Origin: an uncultured Lachnospiraceae bacterium
GTDB lineage: Bacteria; Bacillota; Clostridia; Lachnospirales; Lachnospiraceae
DNA: 64,000 nt
NCBI GenBank assembly: GCA_947363565.1
Contig: CANAPP010000007.1
Coordinates: forward strand, 1-64,000
Direction of reading: 5' to 3'
In this document: in pieces, positions 18,470 through 28,206 of the stretch
Position numbering within the stretch: position 1 is the stretch's first letter
Layout of the letters: every line of letters starts with the position of its first letter
Position numbers and translations under genes: made by a program
The notes under the pieces: model-generated
What the model was told of the DNA's origin: nothing
What the model saw: the letters and a program-made list of their open reading frames with translations, nothing else
The model's database searches: none

Positions 18470-19921
18470 CTACTTTTCTCTCTCCACCGAAGCCTTCTTC
18501 GCTTCCTCTTCCAGTTCTTCAACGATCTCCTCAACAATCTCTTCCATCACGGCACCGCCCGGCGCACTGCCTTCCCGGAATATCTCCCTGCCGCTCATAT
18601 ACTGCCCGTCATCATCCACATAGCTTACTGGGTCGTACATCTTTGAAGAGGCCGGAAGGTTCTTCCTTTCAAGTTTACTGTTCACGATCAGCTCCGCCAC
18701 ATAGTAAAGCACGGCAAATGTCGGAACGCCCATAACCATCCCCACGAACCCGAACAGCCCGCCGCCAAGCAGGATAGCGACGATGACCCAAAACGCCGAC
18801 AGCCCCGTAGAGTTGCCGAGGATCTTCGGCCCTAATATATTTCCGTCAAACTGCTGTAACACAAGGATAAAGATGATAAAGTACAGCCCTTTCATCGGAT
18901 CGCTCAGCATGATCAATATCGTGCTCGGAACCGCCCCGATGTAGGGTCCGAAAAACGGAATCACATTCGTCACGCCCACGATCACACTGATCAGCATGAT
19001 GTAGGGCATGTCAAGAACCGACAGCCCGCAAAAGCACAGTACCCCGATGATCGCCGAATCAATGATCTTTCCGATGACAAACCCGCCGAATATCTCATTG
19101 CTCTTTGTCGTGAAATGCAAGATCATATTCGCCTTGTGGGGCGAAAACAGCGCGTAAACACTCTTCTTGCACTGGGAGGTAAATATCTCCTTGCTGAACA
19201 ATATATATATAGACACGATCAGCCCGATCACAAAGTCAAACACCGCGCTGATCACATTGATCACACCCACCGTAAGGTTGGACATCAGCTCGTTGGTCTT
19301 CGTCAACAGATCCGTGCGCAGCCAGGTCTCTAGCATATGCGTCCCCTCTTCCACCGCCGTCTTCAGAAATGAGCTGGTGGTAGAATCGCTGGTCGCCATC
19401 TCATTAAGCTGGTTCACCAGTTCATTAAGCTGCCCCGGCAGCGTGAAGATCATATTGCGGATACTATAGTAAAGTTCCGGGATAAGAAGATTGCACAGCG
19501 CAACGATCAGGCAAATCAGCACAAGGACAGCCGTAAGCACCCCCGCCCCCCGGGAGATGCTCTTGGCGCTCTCCTTCTTTTTCATATTCCGCTCTAATAC
19601 CGGCAAGAGATATTTGTCCACCTTTTTGACGATCGGGTTCAGCAGATAGGCGATCGCACAGCCGTAGATCACCGGCTTTAACACATCGATCACTTTGCTT
19701 ACCATGGCGGAAAGGTTCGTCAGCCGCAGGAGCGCGAAATAGAACAATATACTCGCCGCCACCACAAGGAATATGGTGATCCCCCTGCCAAACTGCTGGC
19801 GGAGCTTAGAAGGCCCCTTGGCGCCGAACTTCGGCCTGGCGCTGTAGTAGGCGTTCTCCCGGCCGTAGTCCCTTTTTTCCCTTTTCCCGTTCTCTAAACC
19901 ATCCTTTTCTTCTTCCATCAC
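18470..19921 (-). CDS. AI-2E family transporter
   Basis: Multi-TM protein with VGVTNVIPFFGPYIGAVPS and GNILGPKILGNSTGLSAFWVI. Confidence 0.92.
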   Translation of the reverse strand: MMEEEKDGLENGKREKRDYGRENAYYSARPKFGAKGPSKLRQQFGRGITIFLVVAASILFYFALLRLTNLSAMVSKVIDVLKPVIYGCAIAYLLNPIVKKVDKYLLPVLERNMKKKESAKSISRGAGVLTAVLVLICLIVALCNLLIPELYYSIRNMIFTLPGQLNELVNQLNEMATSDSTTSSFLKTAVEEGTHMLETWLRTDLLTKTNELMSNLTVGVINVISAVFDFVIGLIVSIYILFSKEIFTSQCKKSVYALFSPHKANMILHFTTKSNEIFGGFVIGKIIDSAIIGVLCFCGLSVLDMPYIMLISVIVGVTNVIPFFGPYIGAVPSTILIMLSDPMKGLYFIIFILVLQQFDGNILGPKILGNSTGLSAFWVIVAILLGGGLFGFVGMVMGVPTFAVLYYVAELIVNSKLERKNLPASSKMYDPVSYVDDDGQYMSGREIFREGSAPGGAVMEEIVEEIVEELEEEAKKASVEREK

Positions 19922-20043
19922 AGTTTCCTCTTCTCTAAAACAGTCAATTGTAATTATACTATCGGAATACCCTTACGTCAACCAAAAAGGAACCCCATTC
20001 CGGCGTTCCTTTTACATTTCCCATTCTTATTCTGAAGAAAAAT

Positions 20044-20367
20044 TCAGTTTTTGCACCCGCAGGTAAATGTTGCACATTCGGTCTGCTCACACTGACATGC
20101 CTGGCTTCCCTCCACGCTGATCTTTCCGGCGTGGCAGCGGCACTCGTCATTGTACTTGCAGTCTGTCGCCTTGCAGTCGATGCTGCTCGTCGGCGATGCA
20201 CTGCCCGTCACATTGCTGTAGCTGTCGCCCTTTCGTTCCTCAAAGCTGTCACAGCAGGTCTCTCCTGCGTTATTTGCCTGGCTGCCACCTACGCGGATTC
20301 CGTCAAGGTCACAGTAAAAATCTTTGTTATGCAGACAGGTCTGTACGGTACATCTTAATTCCGGCAT
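20044..20367 (-). CDS. DUF1540 domain-containing Cys-rich protein
   Basis: Two Cys-rich repeats: MPELRCTVQTCLHNKDFYC.. and IDCKATDCKYNDECRCHAGKISVEG. Confidence 0.85.
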   Translation of the reverse strand: MPELRCTVQTCLHNKDFYCDLDGIRVGGSQANNAGETCCDSFEERKGDSYSNVTGSASPTSSIDCKATDCKYNDECRCHAGKISVEGSQACQCEQTECATFTCGCKN

Positions 20368-20437
20368 AACTATACCTCCTTTTTATACTGATCTCGAGGT
20401 TATTATGCCCTTTATTTTAAAATTTACCCGTGAAATC

Positions 20438-22363
20438 TTAATCTTCCTTCGTCACCTCGCGGATAACCCTCGAAGCAATCTCTTCTTTGACCGAAGCGAT
20501 AAATTCCCCAAGGTCTTTCTGGCCTTCATCTCCTGCAAAACGGCTTCTCACGGCAACTTTCTTTTCTTCTTCCTCCTTCGCCCCGACAACAAGCATATAC
20601 GGGATCTTGTTCATCTGTGCCTCGCGGATCTTGTAGCCGATCTTCTCGGCCCTCGTATCAATCTCTGCACGGATGCCGGCTTCCTCCAGGGTGTTGAATA
20701 CCTGCTGCGCATAATCCATATATTTGTCGGAGATCGGAAGCACCTTAACCTGTACCGGAGACAGCCATGTAGGGAACGCGCCTGCAAAGTGCTCGATGAG
20801 GATTCCGATAAACCGCTCGATAGAGCCGAAAGCCACGCGGTGGATCATGATCGGACGGTGCTTCTCCCCGTCGGCTCCCGTATATTCAAGGTCAAAGCGC
20901 TGGGGCATCTGCATGTCAAGCTGGATCGTCCCGCACTGCCATGTCCTTCCGATAGAGTCCTCCAGATGGAAGTCAATCTTCGGGCCGTAGAACGCACCGT
21001 CGCCTTCATTTACCACATAGTCAAGCCCAAGGTCGTCGAGGGCTCCCCGAAGTCCGTCTGTCGCCATCTCCCAGTCCTCGTTGCTTCCCATGCTGTCCTC
21101 CGGACGGGTAGATAGCTCCACATGGTATTTGAACCCGAACAGGCTGTACACCTCGTCGATCAGGCCTGCCACGCCCTTGATCTCGTCCCGGATCTGCTCC
21201 GGCGTCATAAAGATATGGGCATCATCCTGGGTAAAGCAGCGCACACGCATCAGCCCATGAAGCTGTCCGGATTTCTCATGGCGGTGGACAAGGCCAAGCT
21301 CGCCCGCACGGAGCGGAAGATCCTTATAAGAGCGGGGTTCTGACTTGTACACCAGCATACCGCCCGGGCAGTTCATCGGCTTTACCGCATAGTCTTCCTC
21401 GTCAATGACCGTTGTATACATATTGTCCTTGTAGTGATCCCAGTGCCCGGAATTCTCCCACAGATGGCGGCTTAAGATGATCGGCGTAGCAATCTCCACA
21501 TAGCCTTTTTTCTTGTGCAGGTCTCTCCAGTAATCGAGGAGCGTATTCTTAAGCACCATGCCCTTCGGCAGGAAGAACGGGAATCCCGGCCCCTCTTCGC
21601 ACATCATGAACAGCCCCAATTCCCTGCCCAGTTTTCTGTGGTCGCGCTTCCTCGCCTCCTCCATCATGTGCAGGTACTCGTCAAGCTCCGCCTTTTTCGG
21701 GTAAGCCACGCCGTAGATCCTGGTCAGCATCTTGTTCTTTTCGCTGCCTCTCCAGTATGCTCCCGCAAGGCTTGTAAGCTTGAATGCCTTCACCGCCTTC
21801 GTGGACATCAGATGCGGGCCTGCGCACAGGTCGGTAAATTCTCCCTGGCTGTAGAAACTGATCTCTTCGCCCTCCGGCAGATCCTCGATAAGCTCTACCT
21901 TATAAGGCTCGTCCTTCTCTTTAAAATACGCGATTGCATCTTCCCTTGACTTGGTGAACCGCTCAAGCGGCAGGTTCTCCTTTACAATCTTTTTCATCTC
22001 CGCCTCGATCTTTTCCAGGTCCTCTGTGGTAAACGGTGTCTCGCGGTCCAGATCGTAGTAGAAACCATTGGCAATGGAAGGCCCGATGGCAAGCTTCGTC
22101 TCCGGGTACAGGCGCTTTATCGCCTGCGCCATGATGTGGGATGCCGTGTGGTTAAATGCCCCTTTTCCGTCCTCCGCATCGAAGGTTAAGATCTCCAGTT
22201 CGCAGTCCCTGTTAATCTCCGTACGAAGGTCGACCGTCTCAGCGTCCACCTTCGCCGAAGTCGCCGCTCTTGCCAGTCCCTCGCTGATATCCTTCGCGAT
22301 ATCAAGCACGGACATTGCTCCGTCGTATTCCTTTACCGTTCCGTCTTTTAATGTGATTTTCAT
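20438..22363 (-). CDS. thrS: Threonine--tRNA ligase
   Basis: TGS domain, HTASHIMAQAIKRLYP, MNCPGGMLVYKSEPRSYKDLPLR, RPIMIHRVAFGSIERFIGILIEHF. Confidence 0.99.
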   Translation of the reverse strand: MKITLKDGTVKEYDGAMSVLDIAKDISEGLARAATSAKVDAETVDLRTEINRDCELEILTFDAEDGKGAFNHTASHIMAQAIKRLYPETKLAIGPSIANGFYYDLDRETPFTTEDLEKIEAEMKKIVKENLPLERFTKSREDAIAYFKEKDEPYKVELIEDLPEGEEISFYSQGEFTDLCAGPHLMSTKAVKAFKLTSLAGAYWRGSEKNKMLTRIYGVAYPKKAELDEYLHMMEEARKRDHRKLGRELGLFMMCEEGPGFPFFLPKGMVLKNTLLDYWRDLHKKKGYVEIATPIILSRHLWENSGHWDHYKDNMYTTVIDEEDYAVKPMNCPGGMLVYKSEPRSYKDLPLRAGELGLVHRHEKSGQLHGLMRVRCFTQDDAHIFMTPEQIRDEIKGVAGLIDEVYSLFGFKYHVELSTRPEDSMGSNEDWEMATDGLRGALDDLGLDYVVNEGDGAFYGPKIDFHLEDSIGRTWQCGTIQLDMQMPQRFDLEYTGADGEKHRPIMIHRVAFGSIERFIGILIEHFAGAFPTWLSPVQVKVLPISDKYMDYAQQVFNTLEEAGIRAEIDTRAEKIGYKIREAQMNKIPYMLVVGAKEEEEKKVAVRSRFAGDEGQKDLGEFIASVKEEIASRVIREVTKED

Positions 22364-22405
22364 TCTTTTTCTTCCTTTCTTTTATATGATTCTCTTTTTT
22401 ATCCT

Positions 22406-22846
22406 CTACTGCTTCGCCTTCCTGTAAGTCTCTAACGCCTTCATGAACAGATTATGGATCTGCGGGCACGACTGCTTCAAAGACAGCGGCCTTCCCGTCC
22501 GCTCCAGAAAGCAGTGCTTCGTCGTCCCCCGGCAGTGCACCTTCCCGGTCCTGTCGCTCACGATCTCATAGCCGACCGTAAGCTTGATGCCGTTATACTC
22601 CTTCACCCAGGTCTCGATCTGCACCGCGTCGCCGAAATGCAGCATCCGCAGATAACTGGCCTCCGCCGAGAGCACCGGGCTTATGATCCCCTGCTCCTCC
22701 ATCTTATCATATCCAAGCCCCATCTGCTCCATATAGTCAATCCTTGCTTCCTCAAACCACCGGATATAATTCGAATGATGGACAATCCCCATCTGGTCTG
22801 TCTCATAGTAAAATACCTTCCGCCTGTACATCATCATCACCTCCAA
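22406..22846 (-). CDS. Acyl-CoA thioesterase (4HBT hotdog fold)
   Basis: RRKVFYYETDQMGIVHHSNYIRWFEEARIDYMEQMG. Confidence 0.93.
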   Translation of the reverse strand: MEVMMMYRRKVFYYETDQMGIVHHSNYIRWFEEARIDYMEQMGLGYDKMEEQGIISPVLSAEASYLRMLHFGDAVQIETWVKEYNGIKLTVGYEIVSDRTGKVHCRGTTKHCFLERTGRPLSLKQSCPQIHNLFMKALETYRKAKQ

Positions 22847-22930
22847 TGCTTTATCCGATACTTAATCTGACCCTCGCGGCAGTCGCCAGATGTACAGGTA
22901 AACATGCCCGTCTGGCTCGCTGCCCGCAGG

Positions 22931-23185
22931 AATAAAAGAATCCCTTACAGCACAATCAACTGTAAGGGACGAGTCATCTTATCTCGCGGTTCCACCCTGC
23001 TTGAACCGGCAATGATTGCCGGAACCACTTCATTTATGACGGTAACGGAATCACCGGGCTGTTTTTCAGCCGCTCAGAGGTGGTCTTCGGAAGGTTCTGA
23101 AATAAGAGGCTTGCAGCCTGACATGGCCTCTCTCTCTGGGATTCCTTTCCCATCCTACTCTTCTCTTCAACGCTTTAACTATTTC
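22931..23185 (-). promoter_or_regulatory. T-box leader upstream of thioesterase-thrS, specifier likely ACC (Thr)
   Basis: Minus T-box GGGTGGAACCGCG; terminator TCCCTTACAG..CTGTAAGGGA-TTCTTTT; promoter TTGACA-N16-TATAAT; GAAG-ACC-A in the stem I 3' side. Confidence 0.92.
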
Positions 23186-23240
23186 TCTAACATTATATCA
23201 CTGAATCTCATTTTGTCAACAAAGAGATTGGCTCTGCGGC

Positions 23241-23747
23241 CTACTTTCCGCAGCACTTTTTATACTTCTTGCCGGAACCGCACGGACACGGGTCGTTGCG
23301 GCCAATCTTTTTCTCCTTGCGGATAGTCGTAGATTCCTTCTGCTCCTTATAGAGCCGCTTAAGCTCTTCCTCAGAAAAAATCTCCTTCCACTGGGGCAGG
23401 TTATAAAGCCAGTCCGCCTTCGCAGCCACCATATTCTTATAAAGCTTCGCCTTGTCAAAGGCAAGGCTCACCTCTGTATCCTCATCCATTGTCTCAATGG
23501 GGTTCTCCTCTTTAAGGCTCTCGTTGATGCCGTCTAAGAAGCCCACCATCGTCATGACCTCCTGCCCGTACTTTTCGGCAAGCCCTTTCACCGTCCCCTT
23601 CACTTCCTCGTCAGGATTCTCAAGAAGCTGCTCGTAGATCTCCTTCTCAATCTGGAAATAGCTCCCCCAGAACCGCTGAAGCTGCCCTCTGTCAGCGCTC
23701 TCATCGTATGCGATATCTCTCCATTGTTCTAATAATGTACGGCTCAT
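23241..23747 (-). CDS. SEC-C metal-binding domain protein
   Basis: C-terminal [21 protein letters not shown]. Confidence 0.9.
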   Translation of the reverse strand: MSRTLLEQWRDIAYDESADRGQLQRFWGSYFQIEKEIYEQLLENPDEEVKGTVKGLAEKYGQEVMTMVGFLDGINESLKEENPIETMDEDTEVSLAFDKAKLYKNMVAAKADWLYNLPQWKEIFSEEELKRLYKEQKESTTIRKEKKIGRNDPCPCGSGKKYKKCCGK

Positions 23748-23860
23748 ATTCCTATACTCCTTTGTGTTATATTTGCTTTTTTATTCTATTTCGCTTATAA
23801 TGGTTACCACGTACCCCATTAGTATACTAAAATCCAACTTAGATGTAAAGGAGGATTCTC

Positions 23861-24073
23861 ATGAAAAAAACAAAACGGATCCTGGCACTTGCCGGCGCCG
23901 CCCTTCTCTTTGCCCTGTACGCAGCCACCCTTGTGCTGGCGCTCATCGGCTCTGAACATGCCCTGACGCTCCTTAAGGCCGCTATCGTCTGCACCATCAT
24001 CGTCCCTGTCTTTCTCTATGGATACATCCTCGTCTACCGTGTCCTGAAAAGAGAAGACCCGGACGGCAGATGA
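23861..24073 (+). CDS. Small two-TM membrane protein
   Basis: RBS aaaggagg; two hydrophobic helices; followed by hairpin 24098-24130. Confidence 0.7.
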   Translation: MKKTKRILALAGAALLFALYAATLVLALIGSEHALTLLKAAIVCTIIVPVFLYGYILVYRVLKREDPDGR

Positions 24074-24097
24074 CCTTTTTGCGGCCCGCGCCTGAAA

Positions 24098-24130
24098 AGA
24101 GCAGGCCCTAAAAAGCTTCCGGCCTGCTCT
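24098..24130. terminator. Bidirectional terminator hairpin
   Basis: AGAGCAGGCC / GGCCTGCTCT with T-rich tracts on both outer sides. Confidence 0.75.
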
Positions 24131-24155
24131 TTCTATATTCAGTTCTTATGTATGA

Positions 24156-24314
24156 TCACATATTCAGTTCCGCAAAAATCCACTGCCGGTTCTCCGGTAG
24201 GATAAGCCCCTGTCTTCCCGCAGGGTTCTCCTGCCTGATATTCTTCCTTCTGACAAGGTATTCCTCTATCGACAGGTTCTCCTGACCGCCGTTTTCTTTC
24301 TTCTGCCACATCAT
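24156..24314 (-). CDS. 52-aa hydrophilic ORF, unknown function (not in supplied track)
   Basis: RBS GGAGGT 6 nt before ATG; MMWQKKENGGQENLSIEEYLVRRKNIRQENPAGRQGLILPENRQWIFAELNM; ends before the terminator hairpin. Confidence 0.55.
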   Translation of the reverse strand: MMWQKKENGGQENLSIEEYLVRRKNIRQENPAGRQGLILPENRQWIFAELNM

Positions 24315-24471
24315 CTGCATACCTCCAATCTTTATACTCCGCTTCTATCAGTATATGAGCCTCCTTTGAAAACTATGACTCTTTTCTGATCACAATACCA
24401 GTATAGATTACAAATATGGCGATAATGTGTCGCAATTCTGAAATCAGGCTAAAGAATTTCTTAAGTAACAT

Positions 24472-25752
24472 TTATCTTTCCCGGTAAATGATATCCTCTC
24501 TTCCCGGCCCGTTGGAAACCATGGTGATCGGATAGCCAATATGCTCTTCCACGAACTCTATATACTTCCGGCAGTTCTCCGGAAGCTTCTCATATTCCTT
24601 AATGCCGCTGATATCGCACTTCCAGCCCGGCAGCGTCTCAAGCACCGGCTTTGCCTTCTCAAGCAGATGGGTCGGCGGAAATTCCGTCGTCACCTTCCCG
24701 TCGATCTCATAGCCTGTGCAGACCGGGATCTCATCCAGATATCCCAACACATCGAGTACGGTAAACGCCACATCCGTAGTTCCCTGCATCCTGCACCCGT
24801 ACTTCGATGCCACGCAGTCAAACCAGCCCATGCGTCTCGGGCGCCCGGTTGTCGCGCCGAACTCGCCGCCGTCTCCTCCCCGGCGCCTAAGCTCATCCGC
24901 CTCCCCGCCGAAGATCTCGCTGACAAACGCGCCTGCGCCGACAGCGCTTGAATATGCCTTGCACACGGTGATGATCTTCCTGATCTCATAGGGCGGGATA
25001 CCTGCGCCCACCGCGCCGTAGCCGGCCAACGTAGAGGAAGAGGTGACCATCGGGTAGATACCGTGGTCAGGATCCTTAAGGGAGCCGAGCTGCCCTTCCA
25101 ACAGGATATTCTTCCCGCTCTTTACCGCTTCATGGAGGAACAGGGCGGTATCACACACAAACGGCTCAACCATCCGCTTATATTCCTGAAGCTCTTTATA
25201 TAGATCATCCGGATGAATCAATGGCTTATGGTAGAGGTGCTTAAGCAGGACATTCTTCTGCTCTGCCACCCGCACAACCTTTTCCTTCAGCAGTTCATCG
25301 TCGAACAGCTCACTGACCTGGAAGCCGATTTTGGCATATTTGTCTGAATAAAACGGTGCGATCCCTGACTTGGTGGAGCCAAAAGACTTACCGCCTAACC
25401 GCTCCTCCTCATATGCATCAAAATTCTTGTGATAGGACATCACCATCTGCGCCCGGTCAGATACAAGGATCTTCGGCTGCGGCACGCCCCTGTCCACAAT
25501 AGACTGCACCTCGCCAAATAATACCGGGATATCCAGCGCAACACCGTTCCCGATAATGCTGGTCGTGTGATCGTAGAATACTCCTGACGGCAGGGTGTGC
25601 AGCGCGAACTTGCCGTAATTATTGATGATCGTGTGCCCCGCATTGGCACCGCCCTGAAAACGCACGATAATATCGGCTTCCTGTGCAAGCATATCCGTAA
25701 TCTTGCCCTTGCCTTCATCGCCCCAGTTCGCTCCTACTACTGCTTTTACCAT
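24472..25752 (-). CDS. purA: Adenylosuccinate synthase
   Basis: GANWGDEGKGKITDMLAQEADIIVRFQGGANAGHTI. Confidence 0.98.
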   Translation of the reverse strand: MVKAVVGANWGDEGKGKITDMLAQEADIIVRFQGGANAGHTIINNYGKFALHTLPSGVFYDHTTSIIGNGVALDIPVLFGEVQSIVDRGVPQPKILVSDRAQMVMSYHKNFDAYEEERLGGKSFGSTKSGIAPFYSDKYAKIGFQVSELFDDELLKEKVVRVAEQKNVLLKHLYHKPLIHPDDLYKELQEYKRMVEPFVCDTALFLHEAVKSGKNILLEGQLGSLKDPDHGIYPMVTSSSTLAGYGAVGAGIPPYEIRKIITVCKAYSSAVGAGAFVSEIFGGEADELRRRGGDGGEFGATTGRPRRMGWFDCVASKYGCRMQGTTDVAFTVLDVLGYLDEIPVCTGYEIDGKVTTEFPPTHLLEKAKPVLETLPGWKCDISGIKEYEKLPENCRKYIEFVEEHIGYPITMVSNGPGREDIIYRER

Positions 25753-25853
25753 ATGAATTCCTCCTGTGTGTCAAATCATTGACCTTCAAATTAGCAGTTC
25801 CGTTGATACTACCTTATGCATTATACTATATTTTCCTATATCTGTAAACTGTT

Positions 25854-27416
25854 TTACATCAATGGTGCGACAAGCCGGAGCACCTGCCCGACAACTTTCG
25901 TGAGCATCGTCCGTTTCTTCACCTCCATAAGCGTCACCTTATGGCAGTGCCTGAGCGTCTGCTGGAAATCCCGCTCGATCTTATCGATCTCCGAATTATT
26001 ATAGATAAACACCCCACACTCAAAATGCAAGTACAGACTCCGGTAATCCAAGTTGATCGTCCCCACCGTCGCCGTATCGTCGTCGCTGACGAACACCTTC
26101 GCATGGACAAAGCCCGGCGTGTACTCATAGATCTGCACGCCGCTCTCGATAAGTTCCTGGTAATACGTCTGGGCCACCACGAAAGCGTACCATTTATCCG
26201 GGATATGGGGCATGATGACCGCCACCTCGATCCCACTCTTCGCAACTCTCGTCAGCGTCGTGATCATCTCATTGTCAAGGATCAGGTAGGGCGTCATGAT
26301 ATGCACATATTTTTTCGCATGGTTTAAGATGTGGAAGTAGACCTCCTCGCCAACGTTCTCATTGTCAAAGGGGCTGTCCGCGTAGGGGATCACATAACCG
26401 TACTCCCGCTTGAGTTCCTTCCTTCCCGGCGTCAGATAGCGCTTATAGTTCTCTGCCTTTCTCTCCGTCACATTCCACATCTCAAGAAACATCATGGTAA
26501 AGCTCTGCACCGCATCACCTTTGAGCATGACCGCCGTGTCCTTCCAGTGGCCAAAGCGCACCTTCTTGTTGATATACTCATCCGCCAGGTTCACCCCGCC
26601 GGTAAATGCCACTTTCCCGTCGATCACGCAGATCTTCCGGTGGTCGCGGTTATTCTGGGTGGTGGAAAGAAAGGGCTTCACCGCATTGGCCATCTTGCAC
26701 TTGATCCCGAACTTTTTAAGGCGCTCCGGATAACCGTAAGGAAGAAGGCTGATGGCGCACATGCCGTCGTACATGAACCGAACCTCCACGCCCTCTTTTG
26801 CCTTCTGCTTTAGCACATCCAGAATCGTATCCCACATATACCCTTCATCCACGATAAAATACTCCATGAAGATAAACTTTTTCGCCTTCTTAAGCTCGTG
26901 CACCATATATTTGAACTTGTGCTCCCCCAGCGGAAAATACTTCACCGACGTGTTCCGGTAAGTAGGAAATCCCAGCCGTTTGGACAGAAAATAAGAAAGA
27001 TGCGCATTGGCCGACTTGCTGGCCCAGATGGCATCCACCACATCCTGATCCTGCTGCATATAAGGCACCGTCTCAAGCTTTAACTCCGTAAGGCGCTGCT
27101 GCAGAAAGGATGTCCCCACCTGCATCTCCACATAGACATAGAACATCGTCCCGACAATCGGAAACGCAAGTACGCACAAGATCCACGTAATCTTAAACGC
27201 CGGATTCCCCTTCCGGTTGATAATATAAATGATCACTGCCACCCGCAGGATGGTGAACACTCCGTATATGTAAAATGTATACTCCCGCAGATGAAAGGTA
27301 GTGAAAACAAATACTCCAAATTGTATCAGTACAAGGATGAGAAATATCCCTGCACGGCTGAATATAATACGGAACAATCCCCGCTTTGCGCTTCCCGGCG
27401 CTTCTCTTCTGTTCAT
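25854..27416 (-). CDS. cls: Cardiolipin synthase
   Basis: Two PLD HKD motifs (NRDHRKICVIDGKVAFTGGVNLADEY; HAKVFVSDDDTATVGTINLDYRS) and N-terminal TM helices. Confidence 0.95.
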   Translation of the reverse strand: MNRREAPGSAKRGLFRIIFSRAGIFLILVLIQFGVFVFTTFHLREYTFYIYGVFTILRVAVIIYIINRKGNPAFKITWILCVLAFPIVGTMFYVYVEMQVGTSFLQQRLTELKLETVPYMQQDQDVVDAIWASKSANAHLSYFLSKRLGFPTYRNTSVKYFPLGEHKFKYMVHELKKAKKFIFMEYFIVDEGYMWDTILDVLKQKAKEGVEVRFMYDGMCAISLLPYGYPERLKKFGIKCKMANAVKPFLSTTQNNRDHRKICVIDGKVAFTGGVNLADEYINKKVRFGHWKDTAVMLKGDAVQSFTMMFLEMWNVTERKAENYKRYLTPGRKELKREYGYVIPYADSPFDNENVGEEVYFHILNHAKKYVHIMTPYLILDNEMITTLTRVAKSGIEVAVIMPHIPDKWYAFVVAQTYYQELIESGVQIYEYTPGFVHAKVFVSDDDTATVGTINLDYRSLYLHFECGVFIYNNSEIDKIERDFQQTLRHCHKVTLMEVKKRTMLTKVVGQVLRLVAPLM

Positions 27417-27566
27417 CTGATCCCTCCTTTTTCACTTGAACCTTCAGGAACAGCACTACCAGTTTAACATAAATTTTTAAAAATATCACCTTCCCCTTTA
27501 TTTTTTTCCAAAAAAGTATTACAATAACACTATTAAGCTGTAAATGAGCGAAAGGAGATTTATAAT

Positions 27567-28121
27567 ATGAAAAAAGTGATCAAACAGTTATTGTGTCTGG
27601 CTTCTATCGCCAGCGTCGTTGCAGGTGCCGTATACTTTTTCAAGAAAAAGAGCGACGAGGAAGGCGATGAGTTCGATGAAGACTTCGATGATGAAGACTT
27701 CGATCTGGACAATGATCTGAAATCCGTATCCGACCGCGAATATGTATCCCTTAATACAGGAGCACAGGCAGCGGAGAAGGCAGAAGAGACAGCCAAAGAG
27801 GCTAAAGAAAAGGTCAAAGATACCATCGAGGATGCTGCCGGCACTGTAGCCGACGAGGCAGAAAAAGCGGCGGAAAAGGCAGAGGAAGTGATTGAGGATG
27901 TCGCTGATACTGCCAAAAAAAAGGCCAGTGATGTTACAGAGGAAGCGAAAGATGCGGCCGGCGCTGCCAAGGAGAAAGCGGCGGAAGCGGTGAAGAACGC
28001 TGCCGATAAGGCTGAGGATATCGCCGACGCTGTGGAAGAAAAGACGAAAAAGACCCTTAAGGCGCTTAAGGGCAAGGCGGAAGCGGTAAAAGAGAAGGTC
28101 AGAGGGGTTACGGAAGAGTAA
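27567..28121 (+). CDS. Low-complexity amphipathic-helix (LEA/apolipoprotein-like) protein with N-terminal anchor
   Basis: N-terminal hydrophobic segment, acidic linker FDEDFDDEDFDLDND, then ~11-residue Ala/Lys/Glu repeats; RBS aaaggag. Confidence 0.75.
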   Translation: MKKVIKQLLCLASIASVVAGAVYFFKKKSDEEGDEFDEDFDDEDFDLDNDLKSVSDREYVSLNTGAQAAEKAEETAKEAKEKVKDTIEDAAGTVADEAEKAAEKAEEVIEDVADTAKKKASDVTEEAKDAAGAAKEKAAEAVKNAADKAEDIADAVEEKTKKTLKALKGKAEAVKEKVRGVTEE

Positions 28122-28135
28122 ACGATGGCAAAAAG

Positions 28136-28197
28136 AGAACATTCCCATAGAGAACGCAGGGGTTTTTACCCTTCGTATCCTCCCGCGGGAATGTTCT
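28136..28197. terminator. Terminator hairpin between convergent genes
   Basis: AGAACATTCCC / GGGAATGTTCT followed by TTTTTCTCT on plus. Confidence 0.7.
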
Positions 28198-28206
28198 TTT
28201 TCTCTG

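Noticed and set aside
17616-18623. 335-aa plus-strand ORF antisense to metA/AI-2E transporter
   Set aside because: Opposite a clearly conserved metA; basic, low-complexity composition typical of antisense ORFs in GC-skewed codons; no RBS context.
22744-23326. ORFs over the thrS T-box region
   Set aside because: The region is explained by a T-box RNA on the minus strand.
27560-28148. Two long minus-strand ORFs (171 and 186 aa), Ser/Ala- and Leu/Phe-rich
   Set aside because: Complement of the Ala/Lys/Glu repeat gene at 27567-28121; the repetitive codons keep the other frames open.
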